From the NCBI GenBank assembly GCA_964625525.1, contig CAZVEE010000007.1, positions 1-64,000 of the forward strand: a DNA stretch of 64,000 nt, read 5' to 3'. Every line of letters starts with the position of its first letter. Position 1 is the stretch's first letter. The stretch is from CAZVEE01 sp964625525 (lineage in GTDB: Bacteria > Pseudomonadota > Alphaproteobacteria > JAJFIK01). The position numbers and the translations under genes are program-made. The notes below the pieces were generated by a model. That model saw only the letters and a list, made by a program, of their open reading frames with translations, was not told the DNA's origin and searched no databases. Positions 35,011-43,439 of the stretch are shown piece by piece.

Positions 35011-36033
35011 TCAGCGCACGGGCGGGGCATAGTGCAGACCGCCCTGCGTCCACAACGCATTCAGCCCGCGCTCCAGGCCCAATTGGCTCTGCCCGCCCAG
35101 ATTTTTCTCGAAGGTTTCCCCGTAGTTGCCGACTTGGCTGATGATCTGGAAGGCCCAGTCGTCGCTCAAGCCAAGCTGACTGCCCAGGCTGCCCTCCTGC
35201 CCCAGCAGGCGGCGCACTTCCGGGTTCGGGCTGGTGTCACGGGCCGTGGCCACGGTGCCGGCCTCCAGACCCAGTTCCTCAGCGACCAGCATGGCGTAAA
35301 AGCTCCAGCGGACCACATCGGCCCAGGCGTCATCGCCTTCCCGCACCACCGGTCCCAGCGGCTCTTTGGAAATCACTTGCGGCAGGATCACATGGGCCGA
35401 CGGATCCGCCAGTGTCGTGCGCAAACCCGCCAAGCCCGACACATCGGTGGTGTAGGCATCGCAGGCACCGGCATTGTAGTTGTTGCGCGCTTCGTCAAAG
35501 GTGCGGATGACAATGGTCTCGTAACTCATGCCATTGGCGCGGAAATAATCGCCGAGATTGAGTTCGGTGGTCGTGCCCGTCTGCACGCAGATCACCGCCC
35601 CATCCAGGTCGGTCGCATTCTCCACGCCCAGATCCCGGGGCACGATGAAGCCCTGGCCGTCGAAATAATTGATGGCAACGAAGTCCACCCCCTGCTGCGC
35701 GTCCCGCGACAGGGTGTACGAGGTGTTCCGCGACAACAAATCCACCTCACCCGATTGCAGCGCCGTGAAGCGCTCCAGGGGATTGAGCGGCGTGAAATTC
35801 ACCCGGGTGGCATCGCCAAACACGGCGGCGGCCACGGCGCGGCAGAAATCCACGTCCAGCCCCCGCCAGACGCCCTGGCTGGAGATCTCGGAAAAACCAG
35901 CCAGCCCCGTGCTCACGCCACACTCCACCCGGCCCCGCTCGCGCACGGTCTCCAGAGTGTTGGCCCGCACGGTTTCCAAGCCAAGGAGACCAAAAATCGC
36001 CACGGCGAACGCGGCAAGGGTAACGAAACGCAT
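35011..36033 (-). CDS. aapJ: General L-amino-acid ABC transporter, periplasmic binding protein AapJ
   Basis: A 340-residue exported solute-binding protein (signal peptide to about residue 24, ending VRAN). It begins its mature part with TLETVRERGRVECGVSTGLAGFS and contains WRGLDVDFCRAVAAAVFGD and LLSRNTSYTLSRD, which match AapJ of rhizobia. The known system takes up a broad range of L-amino acids, best polar and acidic ones. The ATG at 36033 follows GGGGAGC. It is divergent from metC, with a 115-base intergenic region holding both promoters. Confidence 0.95.
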   Translation of the reverse strand: MRFVTLAAFAVAIFGLLGLETVRANTLETVRERGRVECGVSTGLAGFSEISSQGVWRGLDVDFCRAVAAAVFGDATRVNFTPLNPLERFTALQSGEVDLLSRNTSYTLSRDAQQGVDFVAINYFDGQGFIVPRDLGVENATDLDGAVICVQTGTTTELNLGDYFRANGMSYETIVIRTFDEARNNYNAGACDAYTTDVSGLAGLRTTLADPSAHVILPQVISKEPLGPVVREGDDAWADVVRWSFYAMLVAEELGLEAGTVATARDTSPNPEVRRLLGQEGSLGSQLGLSDDWAFQIISQVGNYGETFEKNLGGQSQLGLERGLNALWTQGGLHYAPPVR

Positions 36034-36148
36034 GGGTGAAGCTCCCCGCTGTCAGAGTCTGACCGATCCAGATCTGGCCTGTTGAGTGAAGTCTAACGAT
36101 CACCACACTATGGGGTCAAAGTGCACCGCAACAAAGAAAGGATCCGCC

Positions 36149-37351
36149 ATGGCTGACGCCGACCGCCCCGCCGGGGGCGATGCTCATCCAGACACCCAAG
36201 TCGTGAGCGCGGGGCGCGATCCCATGGCCCAACACGGGGTGGTCAATCCGCCCGTTTATCATGCCTCCACGATACTGTTTCCCGATGCCCATGCCATGCG
36301 CCATCCCGAGCGGGTCGCCTCCGCCTACGGCCGTCGCGGCACGCCGGGCACGTTCGCGCTTGAAGACGCGATGCTGGACTTGGAAGGCGCCGAGGACGGG
36401 GCGGCCTGTCGCATGACACCCTCGGGGCTTGCGGCTGTGACGCTGCCGCTCTTGGCCTATACCCGCGCAGGCGCTCATGTCTTGGTCCCGGACAATGCCT
36501 ACGATCCGACACGGATTTTTTGTGATGGCCTGCTCAAGACATTTGGGGTGGAGACCACCTATTACGATCCGCTCATTGGGGCCGACATCCGGGGCTTGTT
36601 CCGCCCCGAGACTGCTATGCTGCTCATGGAAACGCCGGGCAGCCGCACATTTGAAATGAGCGATGTGCCCGCCATGACAGCCGTGGCCAAGGAGCATGGC
36701 ATCACCACCGCGCTCGACAACACCTGGGCCTCGCCGCTGTTCTTCAAGCCCTTTGCCCATGGGGTGGATGTCTCCATCCACGCGGCCACCAAATTCATCG
36801 TCGGCCATTCCGATGCTCTGCTTGGTCTCGTCACCGCGCGCAAGAGCCATGCGGCGCGCCTTGTCCGCACCCAGCGCCAGCTTGGCTTTGCGGTGGGTCC
36901 GGATGATGTCTATCTGGCACAGCGAGGCCTGCGCACGCTGGCGGTGCGCATGCGCCAGCACATGGCGAGCGGCCTTGCGGTGGCGCAGTGGCTCCAGGCC
37001 CGGCCCGATGTCTCCCGGGTCCTCTACCCGGCCCTGCCGGAAGATCCGGGCCACGCCTTGTGGGCGCGCGATTTCAGCGGCGCGTCCGGAGTGTTCGGTT
37101 TTGTCTTGAAAGGGGGAGAGCAGGCCCGCTCCGACGCGTTCCTCAATGGCATGCGCCTCTTCGGCCTTGGCTATTCCTTCGGCGGCTATGAAAGCCTGAT
37201 CGTGCCCACTGATGTGAGCGATTGCCGCACGGTCACGCCCTGGCAGCCCGAAGGCTCAGCCTTCCGCGTCCATATCGGCCTGGAGGACCCCCGCGACCTG
37301 ATCGCCGATCTGGAGCGGGCCTTTGAACGCTTCCACGCGGCGGGAGGCTAG
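36149..37351 (+). CDS. metC: Cystathionine beta-lyase
   Basis: A 400-residue PLP enzyme of the Cys/Met metabolism family that cleaves cystathionine to homocysteine, pyruvate and ammonia. The PLP lysine is Lys215 in HAATKFIVGHSD, and ALDNTWASP and the C-terminal YSFGGYESL segment point to MetC rather than gamma-synthase. The ATG at 36149 has AAAGGA upstream. Divergent neighbours import amino acids, which fits shared control. No SAM riboswitch is visible in the leader. The modA start follows 5 bases after its stop. Confidence 0.9.
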   Translation: MADADRPAGGDAHPDTQVVSAGRDPMAQHGVVNPPVYHASTILFPDAHAMRHPERVASAYGRRGTPGTFALEDAMLDLEGAEDGAACRMTPSGLAAVTLPLLAYTRAGAHVLVPDNAYDPTRIFCDGLLKTFGVETTYYDPLIGADIRGLFRPETAMLLMETPGSRTFEMSDVPAMTAVAKEHGITTALDNTWASPLFFKPFAHGVDVSIHAATKFIVGHSDALLGLVTARKSHAARLVRTQRQLGFAVGPDDVYLAQRGLRTLAVRMRQHMASGLAVAQWLQARPDVSRVLYPALPEDPGHALWARDFSGASGVFGFVLKGGEQARSDAFLNGMRLFGLGYSFGGYESLIVPTDVSDCRTVTPWQPEGSAFRVHIGLEDPRDLIADLERAFERFHAAGG

Positions 37352-37355
37352 GCCC

Positions 37356-38105
37356 ATGCGGTTCCTAGCGGCGCTGGTGGTTGTCCTCAGCACTCTGAGC
37401 ATGCCGGCGCAAGCGCGGATCGTGACCCTTTATGCCGCCTCCAGCCTGGCCCCCGCCCTCGACGCAGCCGAACCGGCGCTCGAAGCCGCCAGCGGCACGG
37501 ATCTGCGCCTCGTCTACGCGGCAAGCGGCACGCTCGCCCGCCAGGTCGCCGCCGGCGCCCCGGCCGATCTCGTGCTGCTCGCGGATGACACCTGGATGGA
37601 CTGGCTGGCGGCCCGCGATGGCATCGTGCCGGACAGCCGCCGCCCGCTTCTCGCGAACCGCCTCGCCGTTATCTCCCTGGACGGCCCGCTCCCCGATATC
37701 ATCGACAGCGCCGCCGCGCTGACCACCGCCCTCGGCCCGGACCGCTTCGTCTCAGGCGAACCGGCGGCGGTGCCGGTGGGTCGCTATGCCCGCGCCGCGC
37801 TCACACATTTCGGCCTTTGGGACCGGCTCGGGCCCAGGCTTCTCCCCGCTCCTTCGGCGCGCACCGCCGTGACCTGGCTCGCCCGCGGCGAAGTCCGCGC
37901 TGGTCTCCTCTTCCACAGCGACGCCCTCACCCTTGGCGACAGCGTCTCCTTTGCGCTGCTGGCGCAAACCAGCCATCCGCCAATCCGCTATCCCCTGGCC
38001 CTCACCACACGCGACACCGCCGCCCAGCGCGTCGCCAGCGCTCTGCACGCGCAGCCGGTCCAGGCGCTCTTTCGCGCCCACGGCTTTGATCGGGTCGCCC
38101 CATGA
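37356..38105 (+). CDS. modA: Molybdate ABC transporter, periplasmic binding protein
   Basis: A 249-residue exported protein (signal peptide to about residue 20, ending AQAR). It has ModA landmarks: LYAASSLAPALD near the N-terminus, YAASGTLARQVAAGAPADLVLLAD, and GEPAAVPVGRYA. It captures molybdate or tungstate for the ModBC importer. The ATG at 37356 has GGGAGG eight bases upstream, inside the end of metC, so translation may be coupled to metC. Its stop overlaps the modB start by 4 bases. Confidence 0.92.
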   Translation: MRFLAALVVVLSTLSMPAQARIVTLYAASSLAPALDAAEPALEAASGTDLRLVYAASGTLARQVAAGAPADLVLLADDTWMDWLAARDGIVPDSRRPLLANRLAVISLDGPLPDIIDSAAALTTALGPDRFVSGEPAAVPVGRYARAALTHFGLWDRLGPRLLPAPSARTAVTWLARGEVRAGLLFHSDALTLGDSVSFALLAQTSHPPIRYPLALTTRDTAAQRVASALHAQPVQALFRAHGFDRVAP

Positions 38106-38791
38106 CCGTGTTCGGCCCCGGCATCGACGACGCGCTCTGGCTGTCGCTCCAGGTGGGCCTTTGGGGCACAGGTCTTAGTCTCCCGCTCGCGCTCGCCGTC
38201 GCTTGGCTGTTGGCGCGCCGGCGCTTCTGGGGCCGGCGCGTGCTGGATGCCCTGGTCCATGCGCCGCTTGTTTTGCCGCCGGTGTTGGTGGGTTACGGCC
38301 TGCTTCTGCTTTTGGGCCGCAACGGTGCGCTCGGCGCCTGGCTTTACGATGGCTTTGGCATCACCCTGGCCTTCACGTGGCAGGGTGCGGCGGTGGCCGC
38401 CGCCGTCATGGGCTTTCCTCTTATGGTGCGCGCCATGCGCGCCAGCATCGAGGCCGTGGATCCACGCCTGGAGACTGCCGCACGCACGCTCGGCGCCGGC
38501 CCCCTCACCGTGTTCGCCACCATCACCCTGCCGCTGATCTGGCCCGGCATTGTGGCCGGCGCGGTCTTAGGCTTTGCCCGGGCCCTTGGCGAATTCGGGG
38601 CCACGATCACCTTTGTGTCGAACATCCCCGGCGAGACCCGCACCCTGCCGCTCGCCCTGTACAACGCCCTGCAAATCCCTGATGGCGAAGCCGCCGCCTT
38701 CGGTATCGCCGCGCTCTCGCTGACCCTGGCCCTTGCCGCCCTGGCGCTGGCGGACTGGCTCGCGCCGCCCCGGCCGGGAGGTGCCCGGTGA
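38102..38791 (+). CDS. modB: Molybdate ABC transporter, permease
   Basis: A 229-residue inner-membrane permease with about five helices. The conserved cytoplasmic loop LETAARTLGAGPLTVFATITLPL and the GEFGATITFVSNIPGETRTLPLALY segment are characteristic of ModB. It overlaps modA and modC by 4 bases on each side, giving a tightly coupled modABC operon. Confidence 0.95.
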   Translation: MTVFGPGIDDALWLSLQVGLWGTGLSLPLALAVAWLLARRRFWGRRVLDALVHAPLVLPPVLVGYGLLLLLGRNGALGAWLYDGFGITLAFTWQGAAVAAAVMGFPLMVRAMRASIEAVDPRLETAARTLGAGPLTVFATITLPLIWPGIVAGAVLGFARALGEFGATITFVSNIPGETRTLPLALYNALQIPDGEAAAFGIAALSLTLALAALALADWLAPPRPGGAR

Positions 38792-39903
38792 GCCTGATCG
38801 TGGATATCGTCTGCCCTCTGAGCAGCTTTGACCTGCGCGCCCATCTGGTCGCCGAGGCCGGCATCACGGTGCTGTTCGGCCCGTCCGGTGCCGGCAAGAC
38901 CACACTTCTCAATGCCCTTGCGGGGCTTGTGACACCTCGGCGCGGACGCATCCGCCTCAACGCTCAGACCCTCTATGACGACACGGCGGGCATCGATGTC
39001 CCCGCCCATCGCCGCGGCATAGGCTATGTGTTTCAGGATGCGCGCCTCTTTCCGCATATGACGGTGGCGGATAATCTCGACTATGGCCGCCGCCGCCGGC
39101 GCACCGGCCCGGAGGGTCTCGCCCGCGATGACGTGATTGCGCTTCTCGGTCTGGCGGCGCTGCTGCACCGAATGCCCGCCACCCTGTCCGGCGGCGAGGC
39201 CCAGCGTGTGGCCATCGGCCGGGCGCTGCTCTCGAACGCCACGCTGCTCTTACTCGATGAGCCGCTCGCCTCCCTTGACGCCCCGCGCCGGTTGGAAATC
39301 CTTGATTACCTGCGCGCGGTGGCCCGGGCCTATCCTCACCCGATCCTCTATGTCAGCCACCGTCTGGAGGAAGTCACCGCGCTCGCCGATCAGCTCGTGG
39401 TGCTGGAGCGCGGCACGGTGGTCGCCGCTGGCCCTCTCGGCCCCACCCTCACCGATCCCAAGGTTCAGCCCCTTCTGGGCATCACTGACCCGGCCGCCGT
39501 CGCGGGCCCTGTCACGGTGATCGAGGCTGCGCCGCGTCTCTTTGAGCCCGGCGACGGCCTGCTCACGCTCGGCCTCGGCGCCCAGAGCCTGGTGATCCCC
39601 GCCAGCACTCCACCGGCGAGCGGGACCTTGCGCGTCGCCATCCGCGCAAGCGACGTGGCGCTCTCGCTCGATCCGCCCGGGCGCAGTAGTCTGTTGAACC
39701 AGTTGCGGGGCACCATTACGGGACTCACCATCCGCCATGGCCCGGCCTGTGATGTCACTGTGACGCTGGACGACGGCCCGGCCCTCGTCGCGCGCATCAC
39801 CCGGCGCTCGGCCCAGGCCCTTGAGCTGAAAGCGGGACTGGCGGTCTGGGCGCTTGTGAAGGCGGCAGCCCTTGACATAGGGCGCACGCGGGGAAATCCC
39901 TGA
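38788..39903 (+). CDS. modC: Molybdate ABC transporter, ATPase with TOBE/Mop domain
   Basis: A 371-residue ABC ATPase. Walker A is GPSGAGKTT, the signature is LSGGEAQRVAIGRALL, and Walker B is LLLLDEPLASLD. After about residue 290 a Mop/TOBE molybdate-binding domain follows (SSLLNQLRGTITGLTIRHGPACDV). That domain senses or binds molybdate in ModC proteins. The start is a GTG at 38788 with GGGAGG upstream, overlapping the modB stop. It is the last gene of modABC. Confidence 0.94.
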   Translation: MSLIVDIVCPLSSFDLRAHLVAEAGITVLFGPSGAGKTTLLNALAGLVTPRRGRIRLNAQTLYDDTAGIDVPAHRRGIGYVFQDARLFPHMTVADNLDYGRRRRRTGPEGLARDDVIALLGLAALLHRMPATLSGGEAQRVAIGRALLSNATLLLLDEPLASLDAPRRLEILDYLRAVARAYPHPILYVSHRLEEVTALADQLVVLERGTVVAAGPLGPTLTDPKVQPLLGITDPAAVAGPVTVIEAAPRLFEPGDGLLTLGLGAQSLVIPASTPPASGTLRVAIRASDVALSLDPPGRSSLLNQLRGTITGLTIRHGPACDVTVTLDDGPALVARITRRSAQALELKAGLAVWALVKAAALDIGRTRGNP

Positions 39904-39924
39904 AGCAGTTGGGAGGAGACGATC

Positions 39925-40152
39925 ATGAGCAAACGGCGTGACGTGGTGAGCGACGTAGCGGGCAAGGTGTGGACGGTCGATGCAAGCGTCGGAGCCGTTG
40001 TCGCCGAAGATGATCCCGTCATCACTCTGGAAAGCATGAAAATGGAAATCCCGGTCCCCGCGCCCTGCGCCGGAACCGTGGCGGAGATCCGTGTCAGCGA
40101 AGGCGATGTGGTCGAGGAAGGTCAGGTCGTCGCGATCATGGAGACCCCATGA
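39925..40152 (+). CDS. Standalone biotinyl/lipoyl attachment protein (BCCP-like)
   Basis: A 75-residue protein that is a single biotinyl domain. The attachment motif is ESMKMEIPV with Lys39, and the second hairpin GTVAEIRVSEGDVVEEGQVVAIME completes the barrel. The MKM sequence favours biotin. The length matches small biotin attachment proteins (BLAP-like) rather than the roughly 150-residue AccB. A carboxylase partner is not in the window. A GGGAGGAG ribosome site precedes the ATG at 39925. It lies between modC and a PLP decarboxylase in the same direction. Confidence 0.88.
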   Translation: MSKRRDVVSDVAGKVWTVDASVGAVVAEDDPVITLESMKMEIPVPAPCAGTVAEIRVSEGDVVEEGQVVAIMETP

Positions 40153-40216
40153 GCGAGCCCGCCGCGCCCTCATCGGCCCTGGCTCCCCCGTGGCTGCGTT
40201 CATCAAGAGATTCCCT

Positions 40217-41578
40217 GTGACGACCGATACCCCGACGCTTCTAAGACATGCCGCTGGCTATGCCCTTGAGTATCTGGACGGCATTAATGATCGCCCTGTT
40301 TTTCCGGATGCGGACGCCATCGCGGCCCTGCACACTCTGGGCGGCCCCGTCCCGGAGAGCCCGGAAGATTCGGCAACCGTGCTGGAAGCCCTGCACCGGG
40401 TCGCCTCGCCCGCGACCGCCGCGTCCACAAGCGGCCGCTATTTCGGCTTCGTCGTCGGCGGTACCTTGCCGGTGACCATCGGCGCGCATTGGCTCGCCAC
40501 GGCCTGGGATCAGAACGCGGGGGGCTGGACCGTTTCCCCGCTCGGAGCGGAAATGGAGATCATCGCCGCCGGCTGGCTGCTGGATTTGATGGACCTGCCG
40601 CGCGATGCGGCCGTGGGCTTTGTGACCGGCGCGACGATGGCGGGCTTTTCCGCGCTTGCCGCCGCCCGCGCCGCCGTGCTCGGCCGTCAGGGCTGGTCCG
40701 TGCGCGAGCAAGGCCTGCGCATGGCTCCGCCCGTGCGCATCGTCACCGGGGCAGAGGCCCACACGACCATTCACAAGGCCCTGCGCATGCTCGGCTTTGG
40801 CACACAGGAAGTGGAGATCGTGCCCACGGATGCCCAAGGCGCCATGCGCGCCGATGCGCTCCCGGCGCTTGACGAGACCACGATCCTTATTCTCCAGGCC
40901 GGCAATATCAACTCCGGCGCCTGTGATCCGTTTACGGACATCATTCCCAAGGCGCGCGCCGCGGGAGCCTGGGTCCATGTGGACGGGGCTTTCGGGCTGT
41001 GGGGCCGCGCCGCGCCCGCTGTCGCCGAGCATTTGCGAGGGGTGGAGATGGCGGATTCCTGGTCCGTGGACGCCCATAAATGGCTCAACGTGCCCTATGA
41101 CTCCGCCGTCTACATCTGCCGCGATCACGAGGCCGTGCGTCAGGCATTTACGGCCGATGCGGCCTATCTCATGCGCAGCGACCGGCGCGAGCCATCGAAC
41201 CTGACGCCGGAGCTGTCGCGCCGGGCCCGAGCGGTGGAGATCTGGGCCGCCATTCGCGCCCTGGGGCGCGCCGGGATCGCGCAGATGGTCGAGCGCTGTT
41301 GTGCCCATGCGCGCACATTTGCCCATGAATTGGGCTCGGCCGGGTTTGAGATCATGAACGAGGTGTGCCTGAACCAGGTCTGCCTGCGCTATCGCGATGA
41401 CGAAACCACGCTCGCGATCATGGAAGCGGTGCAGCGGGACGGCACATGCTGGCTCGGCCCCACAGTCTGGCAAGGACGCAAGGCCTTCCGCATTTCGGTC
41501 TCGAATTGGGCGACCACGGAGGAAGATGTTGCGGCGACAGTGGCCGTGCTCGTGGCGGCCGCGCGTCGGTTCGGCTGA
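40217..41578 (+). CDS. PLP-dependent group II decarboxylase
   Basis: A 453-residue fold-type I PLP enzyme of the aromatic-amino-acid/glutamate decarboxylase family. The PLP lysine is Lys288 in SVDAHKWLNVPYD; preceding landmarks are WVHVDGAFG (Asp for the pyridine nitrogen) and the GGTLPVTIGAHWLA substrate segment. It should decarboxylate an amino acid or act on a related substrate; the specificity is not readable. The likely start is the GTG at 40217. Longer frames run back into the biotinyl gene without homology. Its stop lies 3 bases from the end of the convergent lactone-oxidase gene. Confidence 0.85.
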   Translation: MTTDTPTLLRHAAGYALEYLDGINDRPVFPDADAIAALHTLGGPVPESPEDSATVLEALHRVASPATAASTSGRYFGFVVGGTLPVTIGAHWLATAWDQNAGGWTVSPLGAEMEIIAAGWLLDLMDLPRDAAVGFVTGATMAGFSALAAARAAVLGRQGWSVREQGLRMAPPVRIVTGAEAHTTIHKALRMLGFGTQEVEIVPTDAQGAMRADALPALDETTILILQAGNINSGACDPFTDIIPKARAAGAWVHVDGAFGLWGRAAPAVAEHLRGVEMADSWSVDAHKWLNVPYDSAVYICRDHEAVRQAFTADAAYLMRSDRREPSNLTPELSRRARAVEIWAAIRALGRAGIAQMVERCCAHARTFAHELGSAGFEIMNEVCLNQVCLRYRDDETTLAIMEAVQRDGTCWLGPTVWQGRKAFRISVSNWATTEEDVAATVAVLVAAARRFG

Positions 41579-41587
41579 CGCTCAGCC
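41573..41587. repeat. 15-bp palindrome spanning two convergent stop codons
   Basis: GGCTGACGCTCAGCC has 6-bp arms and includes both TGA stops (41576-41578 on plus, 41584-41582 on minus). It may form a small RNA hairpin at the end of either message; there is no T-tract. Confidence 0.5.
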
Positions 41588-42898
41588 CTCGAACACCGTG
41601 CGCAAGTGATCGTTGAGCAGAACGCCTTTGGGATCAAGCGTGCGGCGCACCCGCTGAAACGCGTCCCAGCGCGGATAGAGCGGGCGCAACTCCTTGGCCG
41701 TCAGGCCGTGAAGCTTGCCCCAGTGAGGGCGCGCGCCAAAGCGCGAGAACACGCTTTCGGCCACGTCAAACAGGGGCTTGGGCGATTGGCGATAATAGCG
41801 GTGGACCGAAATCGACACACGGTCGCCGCCTTCAAACGGGCTCAGCCAGATGTCATCCGCGCCCACGAGGCGGAACTCAAGCGGCATGCCCACCACCACG
41901 CCCGCCTTGCGGATCGCGGCCACCACCTCACGCAGGCAGTTCGCGCCATCGGCGGCCGGCACGGAGTATTCCATTTCGTTGAAGCGCAGATTGCGCTGGC
42001 TCGGGAACGCTTCATGGCTCCAGCGTGCGGGCGTCTCCGGCTCTGCGTCCAGCGCCTGGGCGGTCAATTTGGTGAAATGGCGGTTGGCCCACGGGGCCAG
42101 GAACGGCAGCCAGCGCAGCATTTCCAGGAACCAGGCGCCCAGTTCCTCCTCCCGGCTCAGCGCGTCGCTGTGGGCCTGCGCGCCTGTGGCGCCGGTCGGC
42201 TCCGGGATCACCTCATCCGTTTCCTGGAGCGCTTTGCAGATCAGCTTATCCGCATAGGCATACCACCAGAATTCAAAGTGCCGATAGGTCGCGAAATACT
42301 CGTCGAGGCGCTCAAGCCCCTCGTCCGCATCCACGACCCACAGTTTTTCCTTCAGCTTATAGGCCGGCCGGCATTGCAGGGTGATTTCCGAGAGGATCCC
42401 CAGCGCGCCGAGGGAAACCCGAGCCGCGTCGAAAATCTCCGGATACTGATGTCGATTGCAGTCGATCACGTCTCCGCCGGCGGTCACCAGGCGCAAACCG
42501 ATAACGGAGCTGGACAGCGAGCCCAGCCCGCGGCCCGTGCCATGAGTGCCCGTGGAGACCGCGCCCGCGAGGGTTTGACGATCAATATCACCCTGATTGA
42601 TCAGGCTCAGGCCGCGGTCATAGAGCGGCTGGCCCATGGTATGGATTTTCGTACCGGCGCGGATGGTGGCCGTCATCGCCGCCGGGTCGTGATCCACGAT
42701 CCCTGCAAGATGATCGAGCGAAACCAGCGTTCCGTCGGTGGCGCAAACGGGCGTGAACGAATGGCCGGAGCCCGCAGGACGCACCGGACCGGCCGCCCCC
42801 TTCATCAGGGCTACCAGCTCCGCTTCGTCCCGCGGCGCAGCCATCTGGTCAGGCTGGGCTTTCACCCCCCCAGACCAGTTGCTCCACGCCTGCGCCAT
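41582..42898 (-). CDS. FAD-linked sugar-1,4-lactone oxidase (D-arabinono-lactone / gulonolactone oxidase type)
   Basis: A 438-residue member of the VAO flavoprotein family. The N-terminal FAD domain has RPAGSGHSF, whose His is the usual covalent FAD link, and GAVSTGTHGTG. The C-terminal ALO domain ends with the characteristic HWGKLHGL and LYPRWDAF segments; HWGK is the family's catalytic signature. These enzymes oxidise aldono-1,4-lactones with oxygen or another acceptor. The ATG at 42898 follows AGAGGGGG at slightly long spacing. The natural bacterial substrate is uncertain. Confidence 0.88.
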   Translation of the reverse strand: MAQAWSNWSGGVKAQPDQMAAPRDEAELVALMKGAAGPVRPAGSGHSFTPVCATDGTLVSLDHLAGIVDHDPAAMTATIRAGTKIHTMGQPLYDRGLSLINQGDIDRQTLAGAVSTGTHGTGRGLGSLSSSVIGLRLVTAGGDVIDCNRHQYPEIFDAARVSLGALGILSEITLQCRPAYKLKEKLWVVDADEGLERLDEYFATYRHFEFWWYAYADKLICKALQETDEVIPEPTGATGAQAHSDALSREEELGAWFLEMLRWLPFLAPWANRHFTKLTAQALDAEPETPARWSHEAFPSQRNLRFNEMEYSVPAADGANCLREVVAAIRKAGVVVGMPLEFRLVGADDIWLSPFEGGDRVSISVHRYYRQSPKPLFDVAESVFSRFGARPHWGKLHGLTAKELRPLYPRWDAFQRVRRTLDPKGVLLNDHLRTVFEG

Positions 42899-43439
42899 CT
42901 TGCTCGGCCCCCTCTGGTTCCTGCCGTATGCAACCCGATCCCAACTTGACGTTGGGTAAGGCATTCTCTGCTGTCCCAGCACAGGATGCAAAGTCTTTCT
43001 GAACCAATTTAAAGTGCCGATATGGACGTTTCCGAGATTTGTCGTGCCGCACTGCAATAAGACAGTTTGTCAGTCAATATATTCTCGACTATAGGCCTCA
43101 GAGACACTCTCGCCATGACGGTAAATAAAAAACGGAATAGCGCTATTTTTTTGATTTTTTTTGATAAAAACTCGTGAAACGGATGATCATTATTATTCTA
43201 AGCTACACTCTACTTTGCCTTTTGCCTATCCATTGCTGTAGAAGGTGCCGAGGCCGACCTTTCGCGCGAAATTCGTCTATACGGTTTTTTGCATCGCGTT
43301 GTGTCGGCGCGGATTGACGGCTTTGCGACAATGGCCGCGCAAAATGCCGCGGCATCACCCAATGCCACGGCAATCGCTTAATTGACCTATTGTCAGTGCA
43401 TAGCGGGCATGTCTGAGGCGTTCTCAGACGCGCCTTGCC
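42899..43439. other. 541-base gene-free region with an AT-rich core
   Basis: No intact gene is visible. The stretch from about 43110 to 43230 is strikingly AT-rich (runs of T and A, and the palindrome AATAGCGCTATT at 43136-43147 followed by T runs) within GC-rich DNA. From about 43200 an open frame without ATG, GTG or TTG at a sensible place runs to a TAA at about 43380. It reads in part LSREIRLYGFLHRVVSARID, which looks like a gene remnant or a small protein with an odd start. Confidence 0.45.

Noticed and set aside
36034..36148. SAM-type riboswitch upstream of metC
   Set aside because: The 115-base divergent region is too short and lacks a recognisable conserved core.
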